Assembly (NCBI RefSeq): GCF_018327685.1
Contig: NZ_BNEL01000001.1
Location: forward strand, 496,001-560,000
Direction: 5' to 3'
Length of the DNA stretch: 64,000 nucleotides
Source: Streptomyces sp. TS71-3
GTDB taxonomy: Bacteria > Actinomycetota > Actinomycetes > Streptomycetales > Streptomycetaceae
Shown here: in pieces, positions 29,866 through 40,439 of the stretch
How the letters are laid out: every line of letters starts with the position of its first letter
Position numbering within the stretch: the first letter of the stretch is position 1
Position numbers and translations under genes: made by a program
Notes under the pieces: generated by a model
Told to the model about the DNA's origin: nothing
Seen by the model: the letters and a program-made list of their open reading frames with translations, nothing else
Database searches by the model: none

Positions 29866-29988
29866 CGGGGTCATCGGACGGCTGGGCGTTCGGTGTAGGT
29901 GGCCGTCGCCGAGGGTGCGGTGTCGTGGCCGTCGATAGGGTTGCCCGGGTCGCGCGGCCGGTGCCGCGGTGGTCGGTGGGAGGTCGGC

Positions 29989-30636
29989 ATGGCGGTTTCC
30001 GGACGGGAGACGCACCCGCGGGAGCGGGAGCCCGGGCCGTCCGCGGCCGGGCGGTACGGTCCCCGGGAGCGCATGGTGTTCAGCGCCGCCCAGCTCATCC
30101 GGCGCGACGGGGTCACGTCGACCGGCCTGCGGGACGTCGTCGGCCATGCCGAGGCCCCCCGCGGTTCGCTCCAGCACTACTTCCCGGGTGGCAAGGAGCA
30201 GCTGGTGGGCGAGGCCCTGGCGTGGGCGGGCCGGTACGCGGCCGGGCGCGTGGCGCGCTTCGTCGCGGCCATGGACCCGCCCACGCCGAGCGGGCTGTTC
30301 ACCGCGATGGTGCGGCAGTGGACGGACGAGGCGGACGCGCTCGGATACGTCGCGGGATGCCCGGTCGCAGCGGCGACGGTGGACTGCGCCCGGTCGGCGC
30401 CGGCGGTCCGGGAGGCGGCCGGGGACGCGTTCGCCTCCTGGCGCCGCCCGGTCGCGCGGGCGCTCGCCGGGATGGGCGTGCCCACCGAGCGGGCCGAGCC
30501 GCTGGCGACGCTGATGATCAGCACCCTGGAGGGCGCGATCCTGATGGCGCGCGCCGAGGGGGGCGTGGGGCCGCTGGAGACGGTCGCCCTTGAGCTGGGG
30601 CCGCTGCTGGACGGAAGCGTCGTAGGGGGCGGTTGA
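29989..30636 (+). CDS. TetR/AcrR family regulator, LmrA/YxaF-like
   Basis: A 215-residue repressor. The N-terminal helix-turn-helix shows AAQLIRRDGVTSTGLRDVVGHAEAPRGSLQHYFPGGKEQL; the C-terminal ligand domain has the LmrA/YxaF-type pattern, with GCPVAAATVDCA, AFASWRRPVARALAGMG and LEGAILMARAEG. The ATG at 29989 has GGGAGG five bases upstream; longer in-frame starts would cross into spacer sequence. It is divergent from the hydroxyacid dehydrogenase with twin operators between them, so it probably represses itself and that gene. The ligand is unknown. Confidence 0.88.
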   Translation: MAVSGRETHPREREPGPSAAGRYGPRERMVFSAAQLIRRDGVTSTGLRDVVGHAEAPRGSLQHYFPGGKEQLVGEALAWAGRYAAGRVARFVAAMDPPTPSGLFTAMVRQWTDEADALGYVAGCPVAAATVDCARSAPAVREAAGDAFASWRRPVARALAGMGVPTERAEPLATLMISTLEGAILMARAEGGVGPLETVALELGPLLDGSVVGGG

Positions 30637-30915
30637 GGGCTGTCCACGGGGGCCTGTGGAGGCCGGCTTCCTGCGCCGGTGGTGCCCACCACCGGGCGGC
30701 CGTGGTCGGGCTGCGGCGAGCGAGGGTCCCGGGGCTTGGGGCGCACCAGCGCTGACGGGGGCGCCCGGGGTTCGGGCCGCGCGCCGGTGGGCCTGTGGAT
30801 AACTCGGGTGGTGTCGGCGCGGACCCCTATCGTGGCTGTGTGCTCGGCGCTGGACGTGAGGGGCGCGGGGGATGCGCGGTGGGCACGGCAAGGACGGGGG
30901 ATCGGCGATGCAGCG

Positions 30916-33063
<2,148 letters not shown>

Positions 33064-33082
33064 GCGCCCCTGAAGGGGGCGC
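33064..33082 (+). terminator. Terminator hairpin after recQ
   Basis: GCGCCCC (33064-33070) pairs perfectly with GGGGCGC (33076-33082) around TGAAG, one base after the recQ stop. The same hairpin type recurs inside the dispersed repeat that follows. Confidence 0.6.
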
Positions 33083-33143
33083 GGGGCCACGACGAGAGGT
33101 GCGGGTCGGCGAGCGCGGGAGGTGTCTGATGTGGTCGCGGCGG

Positions 33144-33360
33144 GCGGGCCGCTGCCCGCGAGGGTGGGCGCGGTAGCGCCTTGAAGGGGGCGCGGGGAAC
33201 TGCGCGACCGGCCGTGACGAGACGCGCGGGTCGCCACCGGCAGGAGGGGGCAGATGTGGTAGTGGCGGGCCTGCGGGCTGGCGGTTGGTCGCTGGCGGGC
33301 CGCTGCCCGCGAGGGTGGGCGCGGTAGCGCCTTGAAGGGGGCGCGGGGAACTGCGCGACC
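33144..33360. repeat. Perfect 66-bp direct repeat (33144-33209 and 33295-33360)
   Basis: The two 66-base blocks are identical and 151 bp apart. Each contains TAGCGCCTTGAAGGGGGCGC and GGGGAACTGCGCGACC, that is, the dispersed intergenic element in the orientation opposite to the copies at 9965-10130. Between the blocks lies unrelated sequence. Confidence 0.9.
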
Positions 33361-33490
33361 AGCCACGACGTGCCTGTGCGGGGGCATCCGGGGTGAGCCC
33401 CACGGCCAGCGAGCCCGCCGGCCAGCGAGCCCGCGGCCGGCCGCACACCCACCCACCCCGGCAATTCGGCAATGTGCGAATGCGAACCCC

Positions 33491-34741
33491 TCAGGCCCCG
33501 AAGTCGCCCGCCGCCACGATCCGCCCCCGAACCTCCCCCAACCCCACCCGGGTCCCGTCCGGCCCGGGCGCCCACCCGCCGAGGACGACCTCATCTCCGT
33601 CCTCAAGGAAGGTCCGGCTGCCGCCGGGCAGGGACAGCGGCTCGCGCCCGTTCCACGTCAGCTCGATGAGCGAGCCGTACTGACGGGGCTCGGGCCCGCT
33701 GACCGTCCCGGAGGCGTAGAGGTCGCCGGTGCGCAGGCTCGCCCCGCCCACCGTCATATGGGCGAGCTGCTGGGCCGCCGTCCAGTACATGGCGGCGAAC
33801 GGCGGCTCGGCGACCACCTGGCCGTTGATCTCGACGGAGATCCGCAGGTCGTAGCCGCCGGGCTCGTCCGCGAGGCCCTCGCCGCCGTCGTCCAGGTACG
33901 GCAGCAGGGGAGTGTCGCGCTCCGGCGGTGCGACGCGCGCCGCGTCCAGCGCCTCCAGAGGGGTGACCCACGCGGAGAGCGACGTGGCGAACGACTTGCC
34001 GAGGAACGGCCCGAGCGGAACGTTCTCCCAGCCCTGGATGTCCCGCGCCGACCAGTCGTTGAGCAGGCACAACCCGAAGACGTGGTCGCGGAAGGCGCTC
34101 AGCGGCACAGGCGTGCCGAGCGCGGACGGCACGCCCACCACGAAGGCGACCTCGGTCTCGATGTCCAGCCGGGTCGAGGGCCCGAACAGAGGCGCCGCGT
34201 CCCCCGCGTCGGGTGCCCTGCGCTGGCCGCTCGGCCGGGTGACGTCCGTGCCGGAGACCACCACCGTGCCGGCGCGGCCGTGGTAGCCGATCGGCAGGTG
34301 CTTCCAGTTGGGCGTGAGCGGCTCGCCGTCCGGGCGGAAGATCGAGCCGAGGTGCCGGGCGTGGTGCTCGGAGGAGTAGAAGTCGACGTAGTCCGCGACC
34401 TCGAACGGCAGGTGCAGCGTGACCGTGGAGAGCGGGAAGAACAGGTCCGCCAGGGACTCGCGGTGCGCGGGCACCGTCACCCAGGCGGTCAGCGCGCGCC
34501 GCACGTCCCGCCACGCCGTGCGGCCCGCTGCCAGCAGCGGGCCGAGCGACGGCTGGGCGAGCAGCGAGGCGTACGGGGAGCCGAGCACGGCCGCGGCGGC
34601 CCCGGCGTCCAGCACGGAGGAGCCGAGCCGGACACCGACCCGGCGCTCGGCGGAACCGGCCGGCGTGAACACTCCGTACGGGAGGTTGTGCGGTCCGAAG
34701 GGGTCGCCCTCGGCAAGGTCGAGCGGGGTCTGCTCGGACAT
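33491..34741 (-). CDS. fahA: Fumarylacetoacetase
   Basis: A 416-residue enzyme that hydrolyses fumarylacetoacetate to fumarate and acetoacetate, the last step of tyrosine/homogentisate breakdown. The sequence has the small N-terminal domain and the FAH barrel: the segment DYVDFYSSEHHARHLGSIFR, metal ligands in DIETEVAFVVG, NDWSARDIQGWE and LGPFLGKSFATSLSAWV, and YGSLIELTWNG near the end. The length equals the eukaryotic-type enzyme. The ATG at 34741 has GAGG eight bases upstream; an ATG 33 bases further up is less likely. No other tyrosine-catabolism gene is nearby. Confidence 0.93.
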   Translation of the reverse strand: MSEQTPLDLAEGDPFGPHNLPYGVFTPAGSAERRVGVRLGSSVLDAGAAAAVLGSPYASLLAQPSLGPLLAAGRTAWRDVRRALTAWVTVPAHRESLADLFFPLSTVTLHLPFEVADYVDFYSSEHHARHLGSIFRPDGEPLTPNWKHLPIGYHGRAGTVVVSGTDVTRPSGQRRAPDAGDAAPLFGPSTRLDIETEVAFVVGVPSALGTPVPLSAFRDHVFGLCLLNDWSARDIQGWENVPLGPFLGKSFATSLSAWVTPLEALDAARVAPPERDTPLLPYLDDGGEGLADEPGGYDLRISVEINGQVVAEPPFAAMYWTAAQQLAHMTVGGASLRTGDLYASGTVSGPEPRQYGSLIELTWNGREPLSLPGGSRTFLEDGDEVVLGGWAPGPDGTRVGLGEVRGRIVAAGDFGA

Positions 34742-35067
34742 CGGTGCGCCTCGCTTTCCGTGTGGGTGGGCCACACGTTAACGGGGCACCGGGTGGTGCC
34801 GGCACCGGCCGTACGGCGGGTACCAGCAGCCACGGGCCACCGGCCCCACCGGGGCAGCGCCACCGGCCGCGCACCCGGGCGTGAAAGGGCGCGCGTGGGC
34901 CCAGGCCCGGCGGGGAGTGGGCCCCGGGGGCGCGCAGTTGGCGGTAGGCGCGTGTGCGCGCACCGGTGGGCTGTCCCCCCGGGAGGAGGCCGCGGCCCGG
35001 GGTCCCGGGGCCCCGTTAAGTCCACGCGCTGACCTGCCCGTTGGTGTGCTCTCCGTATCCTTGGATC
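34742..35067. other. 326-bp divergent intergenic region
   Basis: Between the fumarylacetoacetase gene (minus) and the HAD gene (plus). A minus-strand TAACGT (34775-34780) could be the -10 of the former and TATCCT (35056-35061) that of the latter. Nothing else distinctive; no small gene seen. Confidence 0.5.
35056..35061 (+). promoter_or_regulatory. -10 element of the HAD gene, leaderless arrangement
   Basis: TATCCT ends 6 bases before the ATG at 35068 and no Shine-Dalgarno sequence is present, so the mRNA is probably leaderless, as for menG. Confidence 0.5.
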
Positions 35068-35874
35068 ATGCTCACCCCGCAGCCGTACGCGCTGATCGCG
35101 ACCGACCTCGACGGCACGCTGCTGCGCGCCGGTGACACGGTCTCGCGCCGCTCCCGGGCCGCCCTCGCTCGGGCCGCCGAGGCCGGCGCACGGCACATCG
35201 TGGCCACCGGCCGCCCGGTGCCCCAGGTGCGGTCGCTGCTGGCGGACCTCGGCTACCGGGGCCTGGCGGTCTGCGGGCAGGGCGCCCAGGTCTACGACAC
35301 GGGCACCGAGACCATGCTCAGCTCGCTCACCCTCGACCGGGATCTCGCCGAGACCGCGCTCGGCAAGATCGAGGCGGAGGTCGGCCTGGTCCACGTGGCG
35401 GTCAACCAGTCCGCGGCCGACGGCCTCACCCTCGCCGAGCACGGCTACCGCATGCCGCACCCCACGCTGCCCGCCACCCGGGTCGGGGCCCGGCTCGGCC
35501 TGTGGACCGCGCCGATCAACAAGGTGCTGGTGCGGCACCCCGAGCTGTCCGACGAGGAGCTGGTGGTGGCCGCACGCGGTGTCGTCGGCGATCTGGTCAC
35601 GGTCACGATGGCGGGCCCGGACACGGTGGAACTCCAGCCGTTCGGGGTGACGAAGGCCACCGGGCTCGCGGCGGCGGCTCAGCGGTTGGGGCTCGGCCCC
35701 GAGGACGCCATCGTGTTCGGGGACATGCCGAACGACATCCCCATGTTCGCCTGGGCCGCCCACGGCGTTGCGATGGCGAACGCTCACCCGGCGCTGAAGG
35801 CCGTAGCGGACGAGATCACGCTCTCGAACGAGGACGACGGGATCGCCGTGATACTCGAACGATTGTACGGATGA
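35068..35874 (+). CDS. HAD-superfamily hydrolase, Cof type
   Basis: A 268-residue phosphatase. Motif I is DLDGTLL (nucleophile Asp13, acid Asp15), and motif IV is GDMPNDIPMFAWA near residue 222, followed by VAMANAHPALKAVADEIT, the typical end of Cof/IIB proteins. The cap domain (about 85-190) is of the C2B type. Such enzymes dephosphorylate sugar phosphates, nucleotides or cofactors; the substrate cannot be read. The start is set by the -10 directly upstream. Confidence 0.9.
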   Translation: MLTPQPYALIATDLDGTLLRAGDTVSRRSRAALARAAEAGARHIVATGRPVPQVRSLLADLGYRGLAVCGQGAQVYDTGTETMLSSLTLDRDLAETALGKIEAEVGLVHVAVNQSAADGLTLAEHGYRMPHPTLPATRVGARLGLWTAPINKVLVRHPELSDEELVVAARGVVGDLVTVTMAGPDTVELQPFGVTKATGLAAAAQRLGLGPEDAIVFGDMPNDIPMFAWAAHGVAMANAHPALKAVADEITLSNEDDGIAVILERLYG

Positions 35875-36326
35875 GGGGGCGCTCCAGGGCGCGGTCCGCC
35901 CGTTCGTGCGCCGCCCCTGCTCGTGGCAGGCTGTCGGTCCGCTCGTGCGCGCCCCGCTCCCGAGCCGTGCCGTCGCCTCCCGGGGGCCCACCGGCGGCCG
36001 TGCCCTGCGGCCGGTGGCCCTGCCCCCCGAGGCGCTACGACAGCCCGGACGGGTGCAGGTGCGTGGGTGACATCGGTCCCCGGAGGCCGGGCGCACATCC
36101 GCACGCAGGGCGAGGTTCGGAATGGGTCCGACCTGGGAACGCGAGGAGCGCAGTCGGATGAGCTGATCGAAAACCAACCCTCGCCGGTCGCATGCCGTCC
36201 GCACTGGTCGGGCAGGCGCTCACTCTGATCGAAAGTGGACCGGATACGCTGACTTGAGTGGGAGCAGCGACACATCGACAAACCATGTGACTGACCTTGT
36301 GATCGTCAGCAGACAGGAGAACCCTC
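35875..36326. other. 452-bp intergenic region upstream of the polyprenyl synthase
   Basis: No gene seen. It contains a direct repeat TGATCGAAA (36165-36173 and 36226-36234) and a -10-like TACGCT at 36245-36250, about 75 bases before the synthase start. The first 150 bases are GC-rich spacer. Confidence 0.5.
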
Positions 36327-37337
36327 GTGACCGTCACCGTGCCCTTCGGGCTGAGCGTGCGGGACCAGGCTCTCGAAGCCGATGTCCGGGCCGGGTTGGC
36401 GGCTGTCGAGGAGGGCCTGCTCGATGCCACCAAGAGCGAGGTCCCGTTCATCACGCAGGCCGCCCAGCACCTGGTGCACGCGGGCGGCAAGCGGTTCCGC
36501 CCGCTGCTGGTGATGCTCGCCGCCCAGTTCGGTGACCAGTACGCGCCGGGTGTGGTGCCGTCCGCCGTGGTGGTCGAGCTGACCCACCTGGCGACGTTGT
36601 ACCACGACGACGTGATGGACGAGGCGGAAGTGCGCCGTGGCGTCGAGAGCGCCAACAACCGGTGGGGGAACTCGGTGGCCGTCCTCACGGGCGACTTCCT
36701 GTTCGCCCGGGCCTCCCACATACTGGCCGACCTCGGCCCCGAGGCCGTCCGTATCCAGGCCGAGGCGTTCGAGCGCCTGGTCACGGGCCAGATCCTGGAG
36801 ACCGCGGGCCCGCGCGACGGCCGTGACCCGGTCGAGCACTACCTGGACGTGATCGGCGGCAAGACCGGCTCCCTGATCGCGGTCTCGGGCCGCTTCGGCG
36901 CGATGATGTCGGGCGCCGACGAGACCGTCGTGGACGTGATGACGCAGTTCGGGGAGCGGCTCGGCGTCGCCTTCCAGCTCGCCGACGACGTCCTGGACAT
37001 CGCCTCCGACACCTGCGAGTCCGGCAAGAAGCCCGGCACCGACCTGCGTGAGGGCATCCCCACGCTGCCGGTGCTCCGGCTGCACGAGCGGGTGCGGCAA
37101 CTCGGCCTCCCGGAGGACGTGGAGCTCGCCGAGCTGCTCGACTCCGACCTCACCGACGACGCACGGCACGCCGAGGCACTGGCCCGGCTGCGTGCCCACC
37201 CGGCGCTGGAGCAGGCCCGCAGGGACGCCCTGCGGTACGCGGAGGAGGCCAGGTCCGCGCTGGCGCCGCTGCCCGAGCGCGACGCCAAGAACGCGCTCCT
37301 CGAACTCTGCGACGCGGTGGTCGACCGGGCGGGCTGA
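36327..37337 (+). CDS. Long-chain trans-polyprenyl diphosphate synthase
   Basis: A 336-residue all-helical prenyltransferase. It has GGKRFRPLLVML, the first Asp-rich motif DDVMD in LYHDDVMDEAEVRRG (about residue 94) and the second DDVLD in AFQLADDVLDIAS (about residue 219), which bind magnesium diphosphate. It condenses farnesyl- or geranylgeranyl-diphosphate with isopentenyl diphosphate; small residues before the first motif (HLATLYHDD) suit long products such as the C45 side chain of menaquinone. Chain length is inference. The GTG start has AGGAGA at 36315-36320. With mqnC, menG and the reductase it completes a quinone set in this window. Confidence 0.9.
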   Translation: MTVTVPFGLSVRDQALEADVRAGLAAVEEGLLDATKSEVPFITQAAQHLVHAGGKRFRPLLVMLAAQFGDQYAPGVVPSAVVVELTHLATLYHDDVMDEAEVRRGVESANNRWGNSVAVLTGDFLFARASHILADLGPEAVRIQAEAFERLVTGQILETAGPRDGRDPVEHYLDVIGGKTGSLIAVSGRFGAMMSGADETVVDVMTQFGERLGVAFQLADDVLDIASDTCESGKKPGTDLREGIPTLPVLRLHERVRQLGLPEDVELAELLDSDLTDDARHAEALARLRAHPALEQARRDALRYAEEARSALAPLPERDAKNALLELCDAVVDRAG

Positions 37338-37766
37338 GCCCGCGGTCCTTCGGGTGGGGCTGAGCCCGTGGTCCGCCCAGCGGGCCGGGTCCTGCCCGCC
37401 CGTCCCCGGACACCCTCCTGCTCCCGCCCCCGTTCCCCGCTCCCGTCTCGGCAACCAGGCCATCCCGGTGTCCGGCAGCAGCCGGGAATCTCCGCCTCCG
37501 TCACCCGGACGGACCCTTACCTCGGTGCGACCGCATCCCCTACGGGTGGGGGAAGCGGATCGTGCGCGGTGTCATACCGGAGGCGTACATCGAGTGCATC
37601 CCGCGGGTTGACGCTTAGTCGCGGCCGATTTGGTCAGATGGTTAACACCACTCCTGACCAGATCGGGTGAGAACGGCGGCGCGGGGGTGGTGGCCCCACG
37701 CGCCCAGCGGGGGGACAGTGACGGGTAAGGGAAAGGCCGCCGCCGAGCCACGGAGGTAGGGCACAG
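37338..37766. other. 429-bp intergenic region
   Basis: Begins with a direct repeat of GGGCTGAGCCCGYGGTCC (37331-37348 and 37357-37374, 26 bp apart) and ends with the 13-bp inverted repeat listed below. No gene seen. Confidence 0.5.
37625..37666. promoter_or_regulatory. 13-bp inverted repeat upstream of the LolA-like gene
   Basis: CCGATTTGGTCAG (37625-37637) and CTGACCAGATCGG (37654-37666) are complementary except for one base, separated by 16 bases that include GGTTAACACC. It lies about 100 bases before the ATG of the secreted protein, in an A/T-richer patch, so an operator is more likely than a terminator. Confidence 0.45.
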
Positions 37767-39065
37767 ATGGCACCGTACGAACACGGCGATACCCCGGCAG
37801 AGGGGCCCAGGGGCCCCGAGCGCCAGGGGGCGCCCGAGGGCAGCGACGCCACGAGGCCCCTCGGGGGCCGCAAGGCGGCCCGGTACGTGGTCCCGTTCGC
37901 GGTGGTCGGAGTGGCGGCCGCGACCATCGGGCTGGTCCCGGCGCTCGCCGACTCGGGCGACCCGGACCTGCCGAAGGTCAGCGCCGAGCAACTCCTCACG
38001 AAGATCGCCAAGTCGGACACCCAGCAGCTCTCCGGCACCGTGAAGATCAACACAGACCTGGGCCTGCCGGACTTCAGCGCCGCCTCGGGCCTCCTCAACG
38101 GCGCCCAGCAGGGCGGCAAGGGCGGCGCGGGGGGCTCCTCCGCCGACCCGCAGTCCAAGCTGATGGAGCTGGCCTCCGGCACGCACACGCTCCAGGTCGC
38201 CGCCGACGGGCAGCAGCACCAGAAGCTCTCCGTCCTCGGCAACGCCTCCGAGTACAGCATCATCCACAACGGCGACCAGCTCTGGGCGTATGACAGCGCC
38301 TCCAACCAGGCGTACCACGCGACGCAGAAGGGCGCCGACCGCATACCCCGCGAGGGCGAGCGGAAGAAGCTCCCCGAGAACGTCCCCACCAGCCCCGACC
38401 AGATGGCCCGTGAGGCGCTGAAGTCCATCGACGACACCACCTCGGTGAAGGTCGACGGCACCGAGCGGATCGCCGGCCGCGACGCGTACAAGCTGGTGGT
38501 CGAGCCCAAGCAGGCGGGGTCGACGGTTGGGCAGATCAGCGTGGCGGTGGACGCCGAGGAGGGCGTGCCGCTGAAGTTCACGCTGACCCCGTCGAGCGGC
38601 GGCGCCGCGGTCATCGACGCGGGCTTCACGAAGGTGGACTTCGGCAAGCCGGCGGCGAGCACGTTCGACTTCACGCCGCCGAAGGGCACGAAGGTCACCG
38701 AGGCGGACCAGAAGGGCGCGGACCACGCCAAGGCCCACGCGTCCGCGCACGCCCGCGGGGACCTCAGGGCCCCGCACGCGGCGGGTGCGGCAGGCGCCCC
38801 GACCGTCATCGGCAAGGGCTGGAGCGCCATCGCCGAGTTCGGAGGCGAGGGCGGCCACGGGTCGGCCGCGTCCCCGGACGGCATGAACCCGCACGGCCAG
38901 CAGCAGATGCTGGAGTCCCTGGGCGACCGGGTGCACGGCAAGTTCGGCACCGGCACGGTCTTCTCGACCCGCCTGGTCAACGCCCTCATCACGGACGACG
39001 GCAAGGTGTACGCGGGCATGGTCACGAAGGATGCCCTGCTCAAGGCCGCCGAGAGCGGCCACTGA
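37767..39065 (+). CDS. Secreted or membrane-anchored LolA-like (DUF2092) protein
   Basis: A 432-residue protein with an N-terminal membrane segment VVPFAVVGVAAATIGLVPALA (about residues 42-60) after a hydrophilic Pro/Gly-rich leader, so it is exported or anchored with the bulk outside. The core (about 65-320) matches the LolA-like/DUF2092 fold: ISAEQLLTKIAKSDTQQLSG-type start, DGQQHQKLSVL, DGTERIAGRDAYKLVVEPK and VDAEEGVPLKFTLT. Actinobacteria have no LolB system, so a lipid- or lipoprotein-binding role outside the membrane is inferred only from fold. A Gly/Ala/His-rich insert near 325-350 precedes the C-terminal domain. GGAGGTAGGG precedes the ATG. Confidence 0.82.
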   Translation: MAPYEHGDTPAEGPRGPERQGAPEGSDATRPLGGRKAARYVVPFAVVGVAAATIGLVPALADSGDPDLPKVSAEQLLTKIAKSDTQQLSGTVKINTDLGLPDFSAASGLLNGAQQGGKGGAGGSSADPQSKLMELASGTHTLQVAADGQQHQKLSVLGNASEYSIIHNGDQLWAYDSASNQAYHATQKGADRIPREGERKKLPENVPTSPDQMAREALKSIDDTTSVKVDGTERIAGRDAYKLVVEPKQAGSTVGQISVAVDAEEGVPLKFTLTPSSGGAAVIDAGFTKVDFGKPAASTFDFTPPKGTKVTEADQKGADHAKAHASAHARGDLRAPHAAGAAGAPTVIGKGWSAIAEFGGEGGHGSAASPDGMNPHGQQQMLESLGDRVHGKFGTGTVFSTRLVNALITDDGKVYAGMVTKDALLKAAESGH

Positions 39066-39230
39066 ACCGACTGGGCATGCGGCCCCACCGTTAGGCGCGT
39101 CGTGCAGGAGCTGGCCGCTCACCCACGATGCGCCTGCTGGGGGTACCTCCCACGTCCTTCAGGCAGTGGGGGAGGGCCGCATCGCCCAGCCCCTTGCGGT
39201 CTCGCTCGCGACCACCGGTGGGTGGGGGGT

Positions 39231-39321
39231 GCTCGCGCAGTTCCCCGCGCCCCTTCGGGGCGCCATCGGCGGATGTTGGGCGCGAAGCGCCCCGATAAGG
39301 GGCGCGGGGAACTGCGCGAGC
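39231..39321. repeat. Perfect 25-bp inverted repeat made of two opposed copies of the dispersed element
   Basis: The left arm 39231-39255 starts GCTCGCGCAGTTCCCC; the right arm 39297-39321 is its exact complement, ending GGGGAACTGCGCGAGC. The loop is 41 bases and contains a smaller self-complementary part (CGGGGCGC ... GCGCCCCG). Lies after the stop of the LolA-like gene and could act as a terminator. Confidence 0.9.
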
Positions 39322-39436
39322 AACCACGATGTACCTGTGGTGGGCCGTGATGCCGAGTCTCACGCGGTCTGGCCGGCGGCCACCGGCCGGTGGGACCTGA
39401 GCGCGCGGTTCCCCGCGCCCCTTACGGGGCGCTACG

Positions 39437-39442
39437 TATCCT
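39437..39442 (+). promoter_or_regulatory. Candidate -10 element for the ABC transporter operon
   Basis: TATCCT, 28 bases before the ATG at 39471. Placed immediately after a dispersed repeat copy. No clear -35. Confidence 0.4.
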
Positions 39443-39470
39443 TAGTTCTGCCAACGACCCAGGAGTGCTG

Positions 39471-40439
39471 ATGGCAGACCTGCCCACCGCGGACGGCGGC
39501 ACGGACGGCGGCACCGTGATCGCCGCCCGTGCGCTCACCAAGCGCTACCGCGGCGGCCAGCTCGCCGTCGACGGGCTCGACCTGGCCGTCCCGGCCGGCA
39601 GCGTCTTCGGCTTCCTCGGCCCCAACGGCTCCGGCAAGACCACCACCATCCGGATGCTGATGGGCCTGATCGAGCCCACCTCCGGCACCGCCCAGGTCCT
39701 CGGCCACCGCATGCCGGGCAGCGCGCGCGCCGTCCTCCCCGAGGTCGGCGCGCTCATCGAGGGCCCCGCCCTCTACGGCTTCCTGTCCGGCCGGGACAAC
39801 CTCGTGCGCTACGACGCCGCCGACCCGGCCGCCGACCCCCGCACCCGGCGCACCCGGGTGGCCGCCGCGCTGGACCGCGTAGGGCTGGGTGCCGCGGCCG
39901 GCAAGAAGGCGCGGGCGTACTCGCTCGGCATGAAGCAGCGCCTCGGCCTGGCCGCCGCCCTCCTCCAGCCCCGCCGGCTGCTGGTGCTCGACGAGCCCAC
40001 CAACGGCCTCGACCCGCAGGGCATGCGCGAGATCCGGTCGCTGGTGCGCGAACTGGCCTCGGACGGCACGACCGTCTTCCTCTCCTCCCACCTGCTCGAC
40101 GAGATCGAACAGGTCTGCACGCACGCGGCGGTGATGGCCCGGGGCCGGTTGATCGTGCAGGGCCCGGTCGGCTCCCTCGGGGCCGGACTGCGCGGCCGGC
40201 TCGCGGTGGCCACCCCGGACCCCGGCGACGCCGCGCGGATCCTGAAGGAGCAGGGTGTGACGGATGTCATGGTGAGCGGGGACCGGGTGACCGGCGACCC
40301 GCCGGAGACCGACCTCGCCGAGGTGAACGCCGCACTCGTGGCCGGCGGCGTCCGGGTCCGCGGCTTCGGCCTGGAGCGGCCCTCGCTGGAGGACGCCTTC
40401 GTGGCCCTGACCGGGGAGGGCTTCGATGTCGCGGGCTGA
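39471..40439 (+). CDS. ABC transporter ATP-binding protein
   Basis: A 322-residue ATPase of the DrrA/CcmA-like export class. Walker A FLGPNGSGKTTT (about residue 47), a glutamine-loop region, signature YSLGMKQRLGLAAALL, Walker B LLVLDEPTNGLD and the H-loop FLSSHLLDEIEQV are all intact. The C-terminal 100 residues are the extra domain seen in export ATPases that pair with ABC-2 permeases. The start is supported by AGGAG six bases upstream. The stop overlaps the start of the permease gene by 14 bases, so they form one transporter. The cargo is unknown (drug, lipid or peptide). Confidence 0.93.
   Translation: MADLPTADGGTDGGTVIAARALTKRYRGGQLAVDGLDLAVPAGSVFGFLGPNGSGKTTTIRMLMGLIEPTSGTAQVLGHRMPGSARAVLPEVGALIEGPALYGFLSGRDNLVRYDAADPAADPRTRRTRVAAALDRVGLGAAAGKKARAYSLGMKQRLGLAAALLQPRRLLVLDEPTNGLDPQGMREIRSLVRELASDGTTVFLSSHLLDEIEQVCTHAAVMARGRLIVQGPVGSLGAGLRGRLAVATPDPGDAARILKEQGVTDVMVSGDRVTGDPPETDLAEVNAALVAGGVRVRGFGLERPSLEDAFVALTGEGFDVAG

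Larger units (their letters stand above)
29553..29988. other. 436-bp divergent control region
   Basis: Lies between the minus-strand dehydrogenase and the plus-strand TetR gene. It contains two near-identical 16-bp operators (29653-29695) and a 45-bp tandem repeat (29731-29865), both listed separately. No gene seen. Confidence 0.75.
33064..33490. other. 427-bp gap between convergent recQ and fumarylacetoacetase genes
   Basis: No gene seen. It is built from the recQ terminator and two copies of the dispersed palindromic repeat, including a perfect 66-bp duplication. Confidence 0.7.
39066..39470. other. 405-bp gap with dispersed palindromic repeats
   Basis: Holds a perfect 25-bp inverted repeat (39231-39321), a further half copy GCGCGCGGTTCCCCGCGCCC (about 39400-39419), and the promoter of the ABC transporter genes at its end. 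No gene seen. Confidence 0.7.

Noticed and set aside
33064..33490. Insertion sequence remnant
   Set aside because: No transposase fragment or target duplication; the repeats belong to the dispersed intergenic family.
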